Origin: Nocardiopsis listeri NBRC 13360
Lineage (GTDB): Bacteria; Actinomycetota; Actinomycetes; Streptosporangiales; Streptosporangiaceae
Assembly: GCF_001570765.1 (NCBI RefSeq)
Contig: NZ_BCSH01000060.1
Coordinates: 1-52,323, forward strand
Direction of reading: 5' to 3'
Length of the DNA: 52,323 nt
In this document: piece by piece, positions 10,477-17,807 of the stretch
How positions within the stretch are numbered: position 1 is the stretch's first letter
Layout: each line of letters begins with the position of its first letter
Notes under the pieces: model-generated
What the model was told of the DNA's origin: nothing
Database searches by the model: none
What the model saw: only the letters and a program-made list of their open reading frames with translations
Translations under genes and position numbers: made by a program

Positions 10477-11382
10477 ATGGCGCCGAAACACACACTTCCG
10501 GGACTGCCCGACCGCGGGCGGTGCCTGGTCATGGGGGTCGTCAACGTCACCCCCGACTCCTTCTCCGACGGCGGGTCCTGGTTCGATCCCGAACGCGCGA
10601 TCGAACACGGTCTGCGGCTGGTCGAAGAGGGAGCCGACGTCATCGACGTGGGCGGTGAGTCCACCCGACCCGGCGCCCAGCGTGTGGGCGCCGCCGAGGA
10701 ACTGCGCCGCGTCGAACCGGTCGTGCGGGAACTCGCCTCCCGGGGGATCGCGGTCAGCGTCGACACCATGCGGGCCGAGGTGGCCGAGCGCGCGGTCGAG
10801 GCCGGCGCGGTCCTGGTCAACGACGTCAGCGGTGGGTTGGCCGACCCCGAGATGGCACGACTGGTCGCATCTTCCGGTGTCGCCTACGTGTTGATGCACT
10901 GGCGTGGGCATAGTCATGACATGCAGAGCCGTGCCGTGTACACGGATGTCGTCCAGGAGGTCCTCGATGAGCTCCGCGACCGTATGGAGGCCATGATCAG
11001 TGCAGGAGTCGACCCCGGCCAGATCGTTCTGGACCCGGGACTGGGATTCTCCAAACGCCCCGAACAGGCGCACAACTGGGCGCTGCTCCAGCACCTCGAA
11101 CGGTTCCACGAACTGGGCCGTCCGGTGCTGGTCGCCGGTTCCCGCAAACGCTTCCTGAGCCGACTGCTCGGTGACGCCAAGGGCGAGGACCGCCCCTTCG
11201 TCGACTGTGACGCGGCCACCGCCGCGGTGACGACCCTGTCCGCGGACCGGGGCGCGTGGGCGGTACGCGTACACGACGTCCGTCCCAACGCCGACGCCGT
11301 ACGCGTTGCGGCCGCCTGGTCCGATGGTGGCCGTGGGCTCGACGAGGGCCGTTCCGAGCCCTTGGACCGGGGTGGCCTGTGA
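10477..11382 (+). CDS. folP: dihydropteroate synthase
   Basis: 301 aa TIM barrel enzyme that joins p-aminobenzoate to dihydropterin pyrophosphate; the sulfonamide target. Signatures: MGVVNVTPDSFSDGG (19-33), DVGGESTRPGAQ (about 57-68), the VSVDTMRAEVAERA strand, and SRKRFLSRLLG near the C-terminus with the substrate-binding Lys/Arg. The start was set at ATG 10477; the frame extends far upstream without stop but that is shadow sequence opposite folE. Its stop overlaps the GTG start of the NTF2-like gene. Confidence 0.95.
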   Translation: MAPKHTLPGLPDRGRCLVMGVVNVTPDSFSDGGSWFDPERAIEHGLRLVEEGADVIDVGGESTRPGAQRVGAAEELRRVEPVVRELASRGIAVSVDTMRAEVAERAVEAGAVLVNDVSGGLADPEMARLVASSGVAYVLMHWRGHSHDMQSRAVYTDVVQEVLDELRDRMEAMISAGVDPGQIVLDPGLGFSKRPEQAHNWALLQHLERFHELGRPVLVAGSRKRFLSRLLGDAKGEDRPFVDCDAATAAVTTLSADRGAWAVRVHDVRPNADAVRVAAAWSDGGRGLDEGRSEPLDRGGL

Positions 11383-11822
11383 AGTCGCGCCAGGAGGTCA
11401 TGGAGAGCGTCGCCGAGGCCAACTCCCAGTTCTACAGCGCCATCGAGAACGGCGACATCGACCTGATGGGCGCGGTGTGGGCGGAGGAGTACGAGGCCCC
11501 GGACCTGGTGTGCGTCAACCCCGGCTGGCCGCTGCTGCGCGGTCGTACCGAGATCATGCGCGCCTGGTCCCTGATCATGGCCAACGTCACCTACATCCAG
11601 TACGTGCTCACCGAGACGCACATCGGGGTGGGCGGTGACATCGCCATGGTCACGTGTGAGGAGAACGTGCTGACGGCCGAGGACGGCAGCCCCGGGTTCG
11701 TCGCGGGCGGGCAGGTGGTCACCACCAACCTGTTCGTCGACACCGAGCAGGGGTGGCGGTTGTGGTCGCACCACGCCTCGCCGGTCCTGATGGAGGAGGA
11801 CGAACCGGAGGGCGAGGACTGA
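11379..11822 (+). CDS. NTF2/SnoaL-like protein in the folate operon
   Basis: 147 aa. The sequence fits the SnoaL-like (NTF2 fold) domain: a helical start SRQEVMESVAEANSQFYSAIENGDIDLMGAVWAE, then PLLRGRTEIMRAWSLIMANVTYIQYVLTE, strands GDIAMVTCEENVLTAEDG, VTTNLFVDTEQGWRLWSHHASPV, and an acidic tail. The fold commonly hosts isomerases or ketosteroid/lactone chemistry, but also non-enzymatic ligand binding. GTG 11379 overlaps the folP stop, and its own stop overlaps the folB ATG (TGATG), so it is strictly coupled to folate synthesis. A pterin-related role is an inference from position only. Confidence 0.85.
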   Translation: MKSRQEVMESVAEANSQFYSAIENGDIDLMGAVWAEEYEAPDLVCVNPGWPLLRGRTEIMRAWSLIMANVTYIQYVLTETHIGVGGDIAMVTCEENVLTAEDGSPGFVAGGQVVTTNLFVDTEQGWRLWSHHASPVLMEEDEPEGED

Positions 11823-12190
11823 TGCCGGACCGCATCGCGCTCCGTGGACTGCGGGCCCGGGGCAACCACGGCGTGTTCGACTTCGAACGTCGTGAGGGCC
11901 AGGACTTCGTGGTCGACGCCGTGCTGTACCTGGACACGAGCCCGGCCGCGGTCAGTGACGACGTCGGAGACACCGTGCACTACGGGCTGCTCGCCGACCG
12001 TCTCGTCGCGATCGTCACCGGCGAACCGGTCAACCTGATCGAGACGCTGGCCGAACGGCTCGCCGCCGAGTGCATGGTCGAGTCGCTCGTGGAGGGGGTC
12101 GAGTTGACCGTGCACAAGCCGTCGGCACCGATCGAGCACGAGTTCGAGGACGTCTCGGTCACGGTGACCCGTGGAAAGCGGGGTGCGTAG
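11822..12190 (+). CDS. folB: dihydroneopterin aldolase
   Basis: 122 aa. Cleaves 7,8-dihydroneopterin to 6-hydroxymethyl-dihydropterin and glycolaldehyde. Family features: the N-terminal DRIALRGLRARGNHGVFDFERREGQ (substrate-facing residues around GNHGV), DTVHYGLLADRLVAIVTGEPVNLIETLAERLA, with the Glu that binds the pterin, and the C-terminal LTVHKPSAPI containing the catalytic lysine. ATG 11822 overlaps the preceding stop. folK starts immediately after its stop. Confidence 0.95.
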   Translation: MPDRIALRGLRARGNHGVFDFERREGQDFVVDAVLYLDTSPAAVSDDVGDTVHYGLLADRLVAIVTGEPVNLIETLAERLAAECMVESLVEGVELTVHKPSAPIEHEFEDVSVTVTRGKRGA

Positions 12191-12727
12191 GTGACCCGTG
12201 CCGTACTCGCCCTGGGTTCCAACCTGGGGGACCGCCACGCCACCCTGCGGGGGGCCGTGGACGCGCTGTCGTCCGGACCGGGTGCGCCCACGCCCGTCGC
12301 GCTCTCGCCGGTCTACGAGACCGCACCGGTGGGGGGACCCGAACAGGACCCGTACCTGAACGCGGTCCTGGTCGTCGACTTCGACGGCACAGCCCGGGAA
12401 CTGCTGGAGCGCGCGCAGGCGGCCGAACGCGAATTCGACCGGGTCCGAGAGGTGCGGTGGGGTCCGCGCACGCTGGACGTGGACGTGATCGCCTTCGGGG
12501 ACACCGTCGACGACGATCCGGTCCTGACGTTGCCGCACCCGCGCGCCCACCTGCGCGCGTTCGTGCTGCGTCCCTGGCTGGACGCCGACCCCGCGGCGGT
12601 CGTGCCCGGCCGGGCGCCGGTGGCGACGCTGCTCGCCGACGTGGAGGACGCCGACACCACCGGCGAACAGAAGCTGACGCGCCGGGACGACCTGGCCCTG
12701 CGACTTCCGGGGGAGGCGGATCGCTGA
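12191..12727 (+). CDS. folK: 6-hydroxymethyl-7,8-dihydropterin pyrophosphokinase (HPPK)
   Basis: 178 aa. Transfers pyrophosphate from ATP to hydroxymethyl-dihydropterin, giving the folP substrate. The N-terminal VLALGSNLGDRHATL and the magnesium-binding RWGPRTLDVDVIAFGD (about 89-104) are diagnostic, with LPHPRAHLRAFVLRPW after them. A roughly 20-residue C-terminal extension (after about residue 160) is hydrophilic and has no recognised role. GTG start directly abuts the folB stop; its own stop overlaps the next ATG (TGATG at 12725-12729). Confidence 0.96.
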   Translation: MTRAVLALGSNLGDRHATLRGAVDALSSGPGAPTPVALSPVYETAPVGGPEQDPYLNAVLVVDFDGTARELLERAQAAEREFDRVREVRWGPRTLDVDVIAFGDTVDDDPVLTLPHPRAHLRAFVLRPWLDADPAAVVPGRAPVATLLADVEDADTTGEQKLTRRDDLALRLPGEADR

Positions 12728-13218
12728 TGTCCGATGACGGTGGGGGCACGCTCTCTCCGACCGGGTGGCGTGTCCCGTCCGTCCTGGCGGCCCTGGGGGC
12801 CCTGGTGGGCCTCTTCGTCGCCAACTCGCTGTCCGGACCGCCACTGATCCCGTGGTCGGCGATCCCGACCCTGTTGCTGCTGGCCTTCGCCGAGTCCTAC
12901 ACCGCGGGGCGGACCGCGCGGCGCATTCGACGCGAGCCGGGGACCGAACCCATCGAACCGATCAGCGCCGCCCGCCTACTGGCCCTGGCCAAGGCGAGCG
13001 CCCTGTTCGCGTCGATCGCCGCGGGCCTCTTCGCGGGCATGGCCCTGTCGATCACCGCACGACTGGACCTGCCCACACATCGTGAGGCCTTCCTGGTCTC
13101 GCTGGGCACCGCCCTGGCCGCCGGCCTGCTCCTGGTCGCCGCGCTGTACCTGGAGCACGCCTGCCGGGTCCCCGACGACGGCGAGGACGACATCGACGAC
13201 ACGCCACGGGCCACCTGA
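12727..13218 (+). CDS. DUF3180 membrane protein
   Basis: 163 aa with four predicted transmembrane helices, arranged as two pairs: about 15-31 (VLAALGALVGLFVANSL), 39-56, 85-106 (KASALFASIAAGLFAGMAL) and 120-140. It belongs to the DUF3180 family, which follows folK across actinobacteria, including mycobacteria. ATG overlaps the folK stop, so it is the last strictly coupled gene of the folate operon. The function is unknown; conserved linkage hints at a role tied to folate metabolism or transport, which is inference. Confidence 0.85.
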   Translation: MSDDGGGTLSPTGWRVPSVLAALGALVGLFVANSLSGPPLIPWSAIPTLLLLAFAESYTAGRTARRIRREPGTEPIEPISAARLLALAKASALFASIAAGLFAGMALSITARLDLPTHREAFLVSLGTALAAGLLLVAALYLEHACRVPDDGEDDIDDTPRAT

Positions 13219-13266
13219 ACATCCGGTGTCCACTGCGCGCCTTCACCGACCCTTGCGCGCTGATGG

Positions 13267-13842
13267 TTGACTGAGGCCGTGGAGACCAGTGAATCGACAC
13301 CCGAGACCGAGACCGAGTCCGAGACGGGATCGACGAGTGTGGAGCGGCCCTTGGACGCGGCCTTCGCCGCGCCCGAGGGGCTGCTCTGGCGGCGTATTCC
13401 ACCGGCGTTGGCCTGGTACCGACGGCTGGTGACCACGGCGGGATGCCTGGCCGCCGGGGTGGGTGGCGGCGTGCTGCTGCTCATGTGGGGCCGTCCGCTG
13501 TGGGCCGGGGCCTGGGCCGCTCTCGCCTTGGTCGTCGCGGCGGGCACGTGGTTCCTCGCGGGTCGGTTCCAACGCTCTTGGGGCTACACCGAAGCGCCGG
13601 CCGAGTTGTACCTGACCTACGGGGTGTTCGTCCGACAGCTCGTGGTGGTGCCCTACGGCCGGATGCAGGTCGTGGACGTCACCACGGACCTGCTCGAACA
13701 GGCGTTGGGGATCGCGACGGTGCGAGTGCGCACCGCGGCGAGCACCGCGGACGCGCGGGTGGTCGGGCTCCCGCTGGCCGATGCCGTCAAGTTGCGCGAC
13801 CGGCTCGCCGCGCGCAGCGAGAGTTTCTCCACGGGGTTGTAA
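13267..13842 (+). CDS. PH domain-containing membrane protein (YdbS-like)
   Basis: 191 aa. A Thr/Glu/Ser-rich acidic N-terminal region of about 35 residues precedes two membrane helices (about 62-78 and 82-101), then a bacterial PH-like domain (bPH2) with the hallmark YLTYGVFVRQLVVVPYGRMQVVDVTTDLLEQALGI pattern, as in B. subtilis YdbS. The first codon is TTG 13267 or GTG 13279; neither has a strong ribosome site. It directly abuts the larger YdbT-like gene, so they form a pair. The homologous B. subtilis YdbS/YdbT pair has been linked to resistance to bacteriocin-type amyloliquecidin, but a role here is unknown. Confidence 0.85.
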   Translation: MTEAVETSESTPETETESETGSTSVERPLDAAFAAPEGLLWRRIPPALAWYRRLVTTAGCLAAGVGGGVLLLMWGRPLWAGAWAALALVVAAGTWFLAGRFQRSWGYTEAPAELYLTYGVFVRQLVVVPYGRMQVVDVTTDLLEQALGIATVRVRTAASTADARVVGLPLADAVKLRDRLAARSESFSTGL

Positions 13843-15459
13843 GTGCACGGATCGCCTCAGCAGGAACCATCGCCTCGGCCGGAACCAGGGTCGGAACCAG
13901 GGTGGGCGCCGCCGGGAGGCGGGGCGCACCGGCCGCCGCGGGGCCCCGCGCAGGGACCGCCTCCAGGCCCGTACCAAGGCCCGCACCAGTACCCGGGCGC
14001 GCGCCCGCCGGGGCCCACGCCCTACCCGCCGCCGGGCCCCTACCCGCGTTTCCAGGGGCCGGCCATGCCCGCGGGGCCCGGATGGGGGCCGCCACTACCG
14101 CCACCGCCGCCCAAGGACGACATCATCACCGGAGTGTTCCGGGCGCACTGGATGATCATCCCGTTGCAGATCATCGCGGTGACGCTGGTGTTCGTCGCGT
14201 TGATCGGGCCGATCCTGGTGATGTTCGGGTTCGCCTGGGTGCTGTTCATGGCGTTGGCGGTGCTGTTCGGCTCCTTCGCCTACGCGTTGCCCTCCTGGTG
14301 GTACGGCACCTTCGGTCTCCGAGAGGACCACCTGGTGGTGCACACGGGACTGGTCCTGCGCAGCGCCAGGGAGATCCCGTTGAGTCGGCTCCAAGCGGTC
14401 GACGTGGTCCAGCCGTTGCTGATGCAGGTGTTCGGGATGGCGGAACTGCGCGTCGAACTGGCCGGCGGGGACGGCAGCGCCATCCGGTTGCGATGCCTGC
14501 CCAAGGACGTCGCGGAGCGGATGCGGGCGGCGGTGCTCGCCCACGCGGCGGGGCTTCCCGGCCGCGCTCCGCAGGCCCCGGAGTGGCCGTTCTACCGCCT
14601 GCCCTTCCCCCTGCTGCTGGGGGCGTTGACCTTCAGGGTGCCGATCCTGGTCTCCTTCATCCTGCTGCTCATGCTGGCCACGGCGTTCGTGGTCTTCCTG
14701 GAGCCGGGTGTGCTGGGCGCGGTGGTGCCGCTCGCGTTGGGGCTGCTGCGCTACTACTGGGGCCCGCTGGCGCGGTACACGGACTTCTACGCGTCGCTGT
14801 CCTCGGACGGCCTGAGGCTGCGCTACGGCATGTTCCAGCGTCGGATGCAGACCGTCCCGCCCGGACGGGTACAGGCGGTTCGGATCGTGGAGCCGATGCT
14901 GTGGCGGGCCCTCGGGGTGGCCCGGGTGGAGGCGACCGTCGCGGGATACGCGGGGGCTCGCCAAGGCGACTCCGCGGACCTGCTGCCGGTGGCGCCGAGA
15001 TCCAAGGCGTTCACGTTGGTGAACGAGGTCTTCCCCGGGAGCGACGCGGCGATGGTGCCGCTGGTGGCCGACCGGACGCGGTCGGTGGGCGCGGCCGGGG
15101 TGGACGAGCGGTTGTTCGTGAGCGTGCGCGGCGTGTTCTGCCGGGTCACGGAGATCGTCCCGGTGGAGCGGATGCAGACGCTGCGGCTCTCCGCCGGGCC
15201 GATCGCCCGTCTGCGAGGTCGTGTCACCGTCGACGTGGACACGCCTCCGGGACCGGTGGCGGCGCGCGCGAGCGACCGGGGCGCGGTGGAGGGGCGCCGT
15301 TTCCTGGACGCGTTGGCCGACGCGGGCAGGCGCGCACGGGTACCCTCCGCGGGCACGGAACGGTGGGCGACCCGGGCGACCATGCACGTGGAAACCGGGC
15401 AGGGGAAGCACCCGGTCGAGGAAGCGGAGGTTTCTCCGGGCGACACCCCCGAGACGTGA
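13843..15459 (+). CDS. multi-bPH2-domain membrane protein (YdbT-like)
   Basis: 538 aa. The first about 88 residues are a disordered Pro/Gly-rich tail. Then come a membrane hairpin (about 106-155), a bPH2 domain with VVHTGLVLRSAREIPLSRLQAVDVVQ (about 166-192), a second hairpin (about 248-300), a second bPH2 repeat (LRYGMFQRRMQTVPPGRVQAVRIVE) and a third repeat (VSVRGVFCRVTEIVPVERMQTLRLS). The repeated L/M-x-x-G-x-F...xxPxxRxQxV pattern is clear. GTG 13843 begins right after the preceding TAA. It ends the run of plus-strand genes that began with ftsH. The function of this conserved pair is not established. Confidence 0.88.
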   Translation: MHGSPQQEPSPRPEPGSEPGWAPPGGGAHRPPRGPAQGPPPGPYQGPHQYPGARPPGPTPYPPPGPYPRFQGPAMPAGPGWGPPLPPPPPKDDIITGVFRAHWMIIPLQIIAVTLVFVALIGPILVMFGFAWVLFMALAVLFGSFAYALPSWWYGTFGLREDHLVVHTGLVLRSAREIPLSRLQAVDVVQPLLMQVFGMAELRVELAGGDGSAIRLRCLPKDVAERMRAAVLAHAAGLPGRAPQAPEWPFYRLPFPLLLGALTFRVPILVSFILLLMLATAFVVFLEPGVLGAVVPLALGLLRYYWGPLARYTDFYASLSSDGLRLRYGMFQRRMQTVPPGRVQAVRIVEPMLWRALGVARVEATVAGYAGARQGDSADLLPVAPRSKAFTLVNEVFPGSDAAMVPLVADRTRSVGAAGVDERLFVSVRGVFCRVTEIVPVERMQTLRLSAGPIARLRGRVTVDVDTPPGPVAARASDRGAVEGRRFLDALADAGRRARVPSAGTERWATRATMHVETGQGKHPVEEAEVSPGDTPET

Positions 15460-15509
15460 CTGTGGTGTGTGTCACATTCGGGGCTGTAAGTGGCTGTGGT
15501 TGCGGGTTT

Positions 15510-15522
15510 CATGTCCGACATG
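15510..15522. promoter_or_regulatory. perfect palindrome upstream of the first chaplin gene
   Basis: CATGTCCGACATG, a perfect odd palindrome with 6-bp arms, about 190 bp upstream of the chaplin-like start. Possible operator; no matching regulator identified. Confidence 0.3.
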
Positions 15523-15609
15523 TCCGCTCACTGATGGTGATATTTCCTGGTCATGGGCCATAAAAGCTTGGGGTTTCTGGTCACGCTCGGCGGCTGAGTA
15601 TGGCTAAAT

Positions 15610-15636
15610 GGTGACTGAACACGGGGAGTGTTCACT
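15610..15636. promoter_or_regulatory. inverted repeat, BldD-like operator candidate
   Basis: TGAACAC (15616-15622) and GTGTTCA (15628-15634) form a perfect 7-bp repeat around GGGGA. On the opposite strand the outer bases read AGTGA-N17-TCACC, which resembles the inverted-repeat form reported for the developmental repressor BldD. It lies about 70 bp upstream of the chaplin-like start. Confidence 0.35.
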
Positions 15637-15660
15637 GTCATACACATCGTCAATGGTTTC

Positions 15661-15689
15661 GACCGTTTGGCGCCCCCCGCCAAACGGTC
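15661..15689 (+). other. perfect 12-bp stem-loop in the chaplin 5' leader
   Basis: GACCGTTTGGCG (15661-15672) pairs with CGCCAAACGGTC (15678-15689) around CCCCC. It ends 16 nt before the ATG and 4 nt before the GGGAGA ribosome site (15694-15699). This position suits mRNA stabilisation or control of translation. There is no T-run after it. Confidence 0.6.
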
Positions 15690-15705
15690 CTGACGGGAGA
15701 TATTC

Positions 15706-15945
15706 ATGCTGAAGAAGGCCTTCGCCGTTACCGCCATCACCGCTGCCGCCGCCGGCGTCCTCTTTGCCGGGTCCCCGGCCATGGCCAACAGCAACGCGTT
15801 CACCTCCGGCAACGGCGGCATCCTGAGCGGCAACCAGCTCATCGCCGACCTCGACGTGCCGGTCAACGTCTGCGGTAACTCGATCGCGCTGCTGGGTGTC
15901 TCCGGCGCCAACTGCGTCGACTCCGGTGCCACGGTGAAGAACTAG
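15706..15945 (+). CDS. short chaplin-like secreted protein
   Basis: 79 aa. A signal peptide (about 1-28, ending SPAMA) precedes a mature protein of about 51 residues carrying the chaplin pattern: SGN, then VPVNVCGNSIALLGVSGANC, with two cysteines spaced as in short chaplins. Short chaplins form disulfide-closed amyloid fibrils on aerial hyphae and spores and lower surface tension. The GGGAGA site is well spaced. It has a strong leader stem-loop and is followed by its own terminator, so it is monocistronic. A paralogue lies 430 bp downstream with the same MLKK start and overall plan. Confidence 0.85.
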   Translation: MLKKAFAVTAITAAAAGVLFAGSPAMANSNAFTSGNGGILSGNQLIADLDVPVNVCGNSIALLGVSGANCVDSGATVKN

Positions 15946-16040
15946 TTCGGGTCACCGAACCGACCCGACTCGGGCGGGGTGAACGGTCGGAAGGCGCCTT
16001 CCCCTGAACCGCCCTCGGGTCCCTGAGCTCCAACGCGTCA

Positions 16041-16073
16041 AGCGTCATCCCGTGACGACGGGGTGGCGCTTTT
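16041..16073 (+). terminator. strong intrinsic terminator after the chaplin gene
   Basis: AGCGTCATCCCGT (16041-16053) pairs over 13 bp (two G-U pairs) with ACGGGGTGGCGCT (16058-16070), loop GACG, then TTTT. One of the few hairpins in this window with a T-run. Confidence 0.85.
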
Positions 16074-16304
16074 CGTGTGTCCGCGGTGAGTGCCCCGACA
16101 ACGGTCGACCGCAACCCGCGTTGTCGCCGCGTGCTAACCACGAAGTGGTGGTGACGTTGTGCGACCAGGTGCGATGCGAAGTCTGAGCCTTTGTCCGGTT
16201 GGGCCCCGGGAAGCGCCACAACAGTGGGTGACGGCCGTCGACCTTTCGTGATCAGTGCAGCTCAGCGTGTGTTTCGTGAGTGTCTCCGTAGGTAATTTCA
16301 TCTC

Positions 16305-16322
16305 CGACGCCAACAGGCGTCG
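16305..16322 (+). other. stem-loop in leader of the second chaplin-like gene
   Basis: Perfect 7-bp stem with a 4-nt loop, about 57 nt before the GTG start. Comparable in idea, not in sequence, to the stem-loop before the first chaplin gene. Confidence 0.4.
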
Positions 16323-16378
16323 TCGAACCCAAGAGTCCGGGCGGCTCCCCCCGACCGGACGACTAAGGAGACAAAGTA

Positions 16379-16621
16379 GTGCTGAAGAAGACGCTCGCAG
16401 TCGGTGCCGTGACCCTCGCCTCCGCCGGGATCATCCTCTCCGCCACGCCGGCCGCGGCACAGGCCGGAGCCTGGACCTCCGCTCACGGCTCCGATGTCAG
16501 CGGCAACATCGCCTACATCAACGGTGTGGACAACACCAACGCCGGCTGCGGCAACTCCAACGCCGTGCTGGGCCAGTCCCTCGCCTCCTGCTACAACGCC
16601 GGGGTCATCATCCAGAACTGA
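16379..16621 (+). CDS. divergent chaplin-like secreted protein
   Basis: 80 aa. Signal peptide of about 28 residues (ATPAAA-AQA) and a mature part of about 52 residues. It keeps the chaplin skeleton SGN...CGNSNAVLGQSLASC with both cysteines, but the VPVNV stretch is replaced by an Asn/Gly/Thr-rich segment (NGVDNTNAGCGN). GTG 16379 has an AAGGAG site 8 nt upstream. Paralogous to the 15706 gene by start, length, Cys spacing and the NAGV/DSGA-type tail. Probably a hyphal surface protein, either a chaplin variant or a related family; function inferred. Confidence 0.7.
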   Translation: MLKKTLAVGAVTLASAGIILSATPAAAQAGAWTSAHGSDVSGNIAYINGVDNTNAGCGNSNAVLGQSLASCYNAGVIIQN

Positions 16622-16841
16622 TCCCCGGCCAGGCCGACGCGATGCGGTCGGCCGAAGCGGACGGAACACACGCGGGGGCGGGCGACGATGCCCGTCCCCG
16701 CTCCGTGTCCCCGGTCACCTCCCAGGGCCTTCCTCACCAGGGGCGGGGCGACGGTCCACCATGGGGGGAGGACTATCGTGTGCTCAGAACTCGGCGCGCG
16801 GGAAGCGAACGCGCACCGGACCAGGAGGGGACACGGAGTAC

Positions 16842-17726
16842 ATGGAGACGACACAGGGGCGTCCCGCCCGTCTGCGGGTCGGCGTCGTCGGGGCCGGACG
16901 TGTCGGCTCCGTCCTCGGCCTCGCCCTGGCCAGGGCCGGACACAAGGTCGTGGCGGCCAGCGCGGTCTCCGAGGCGTCGGTGACCCGGGCGGAGAAGCGC
17001 CTGGACGGTGCCCGCGTCCTCGAACCCGCCCAGGTGGTCGAGGCCAGTGACCTGGTGCTGCTCACCGTCCCCGACGACGCCCTTCCCGACCTGGTCGAAG
17101 GGCTCGCCGGAACCGGGGTCGACCTGCGCGGCAAGATCCTGGTCCACGCCAGCGGCGCCCACGGCTACAGCGTCCTCGCCCCCGCCACCATCGTCGGGGC
17201 CCTTCCCCTGGCGCTGCATCCCGCCATGACCTTCACCGGTCGTGACGAGGACATAGAACGGCTCGCCGACTGCACCTTCGGGGTCACCGCCCCCGACCAG
17301 CTGCGTCCCATCGCCGAGGCCCTCGTCGTCGAGATGGGCGCCGAACCGGTGTGGATCGCCGAGGACAAGCGCACCCTGTACCACGCGGCCCTGGCCGGCG
17401 GCGCGAACCACCTGGTCACCCTGGTCGCCGACAGCGCCTCCCTGCTCTCCGCCGCCGGGGTGCCCGAACCCGGTCGTCTGCTCGCCCCGATGCTCTCCGC
17501 CGCCCTGGACAACGCCCTGCGCCTGGGCATCCACGGGCTCAGCGGCCCCGTTCTGCGCGGTGACGCCGGAACGGTCGCCGGCCACATCGAACAGCTTCGG
17601 GAGAACGCGCCCGAGAGCGTCGCCAGCTACGTCGAACTCGCCCGTCTCACCGCGGACCGGGCCATCAACGCCGGGCTGCTCAAACCGGAGGACGCCGCGC
17701 GACTGCTCGACGTCCTGCGCCGCTGA
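16842..17726 (+). CDS. Rossmann-like / DUF2520 oxidoreductase-like protein
   Basis: 294 aa. The N-terminal NAD(P)-binding Rossmann fold begins RVGVVGAGRVGSVLGLALARAGHKV (GxGxxG type), continues with VLLTVPDDALPDLV, then the HASGAHG and LHPAMTFTG segments. The C-terminal helical DUF2520 domain (from about residue 160) resembles the dimerisation domain of the ProC/ketopantoate reductase group. It precedes panC by 81 bp, an order conserved in actinobacteria. It is a candidate ketopantoate reductase-like enzyme or a pantothenate-linked dehydrogenase; the substrate is not known. ATG 16842 was chosen at the beginning of the fold; GGAG is only 3 nt upstream and AGGAGG is 13 nt upstream, so the exact start is uncertain. 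Confidence 0.85.
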   Translation: METTQGRPARLRVGVVGAGRVGSVLGLALARAGHKVVAASAVSEASVTRAEKRLDGARVLEPAQVVEASDLVLLTVPDDALPDLVEGLAGTGVDLRGKILVHASGAHGYSVLAPATIVGALPLALHPAMTFTGRDEDIERLADCTFGVTAPDQLRPIAEALVVEMGAEPVWIAEDKRTLYHAALAGGANHLVTLVADSASLLSAAGVPEPGRLLAPMLSAALDNALRLGIHGLSGPVLRGDAGTVAGHIEQLRENAPESVASYVELARLTADRAINAGLLKPEDAARLLDVLRR

Positions 17727-17807
17727 GGAAGCGCACCGCCGAGCCCCGAACCACCCCGGCGCGCGAACCCCGGTCCGCGCGCCATCGTGCCCACCAGGGA
17801 GAGATCG

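Larger units (their letters stand above)
15946..16378. other. intergenic region between the two chaplin-like genes
   Basis: Holds the terminator of the first gene and the promoter region and leader of the second. No gene is supported. The leader contains CGACGCC (16305-16311) with GGCGTCG (16316-16322), a perfect 7-bp stem with loop AACA, and a weaker TCCGG/CCGGA pair nearer the start. Confidence 0.5.
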
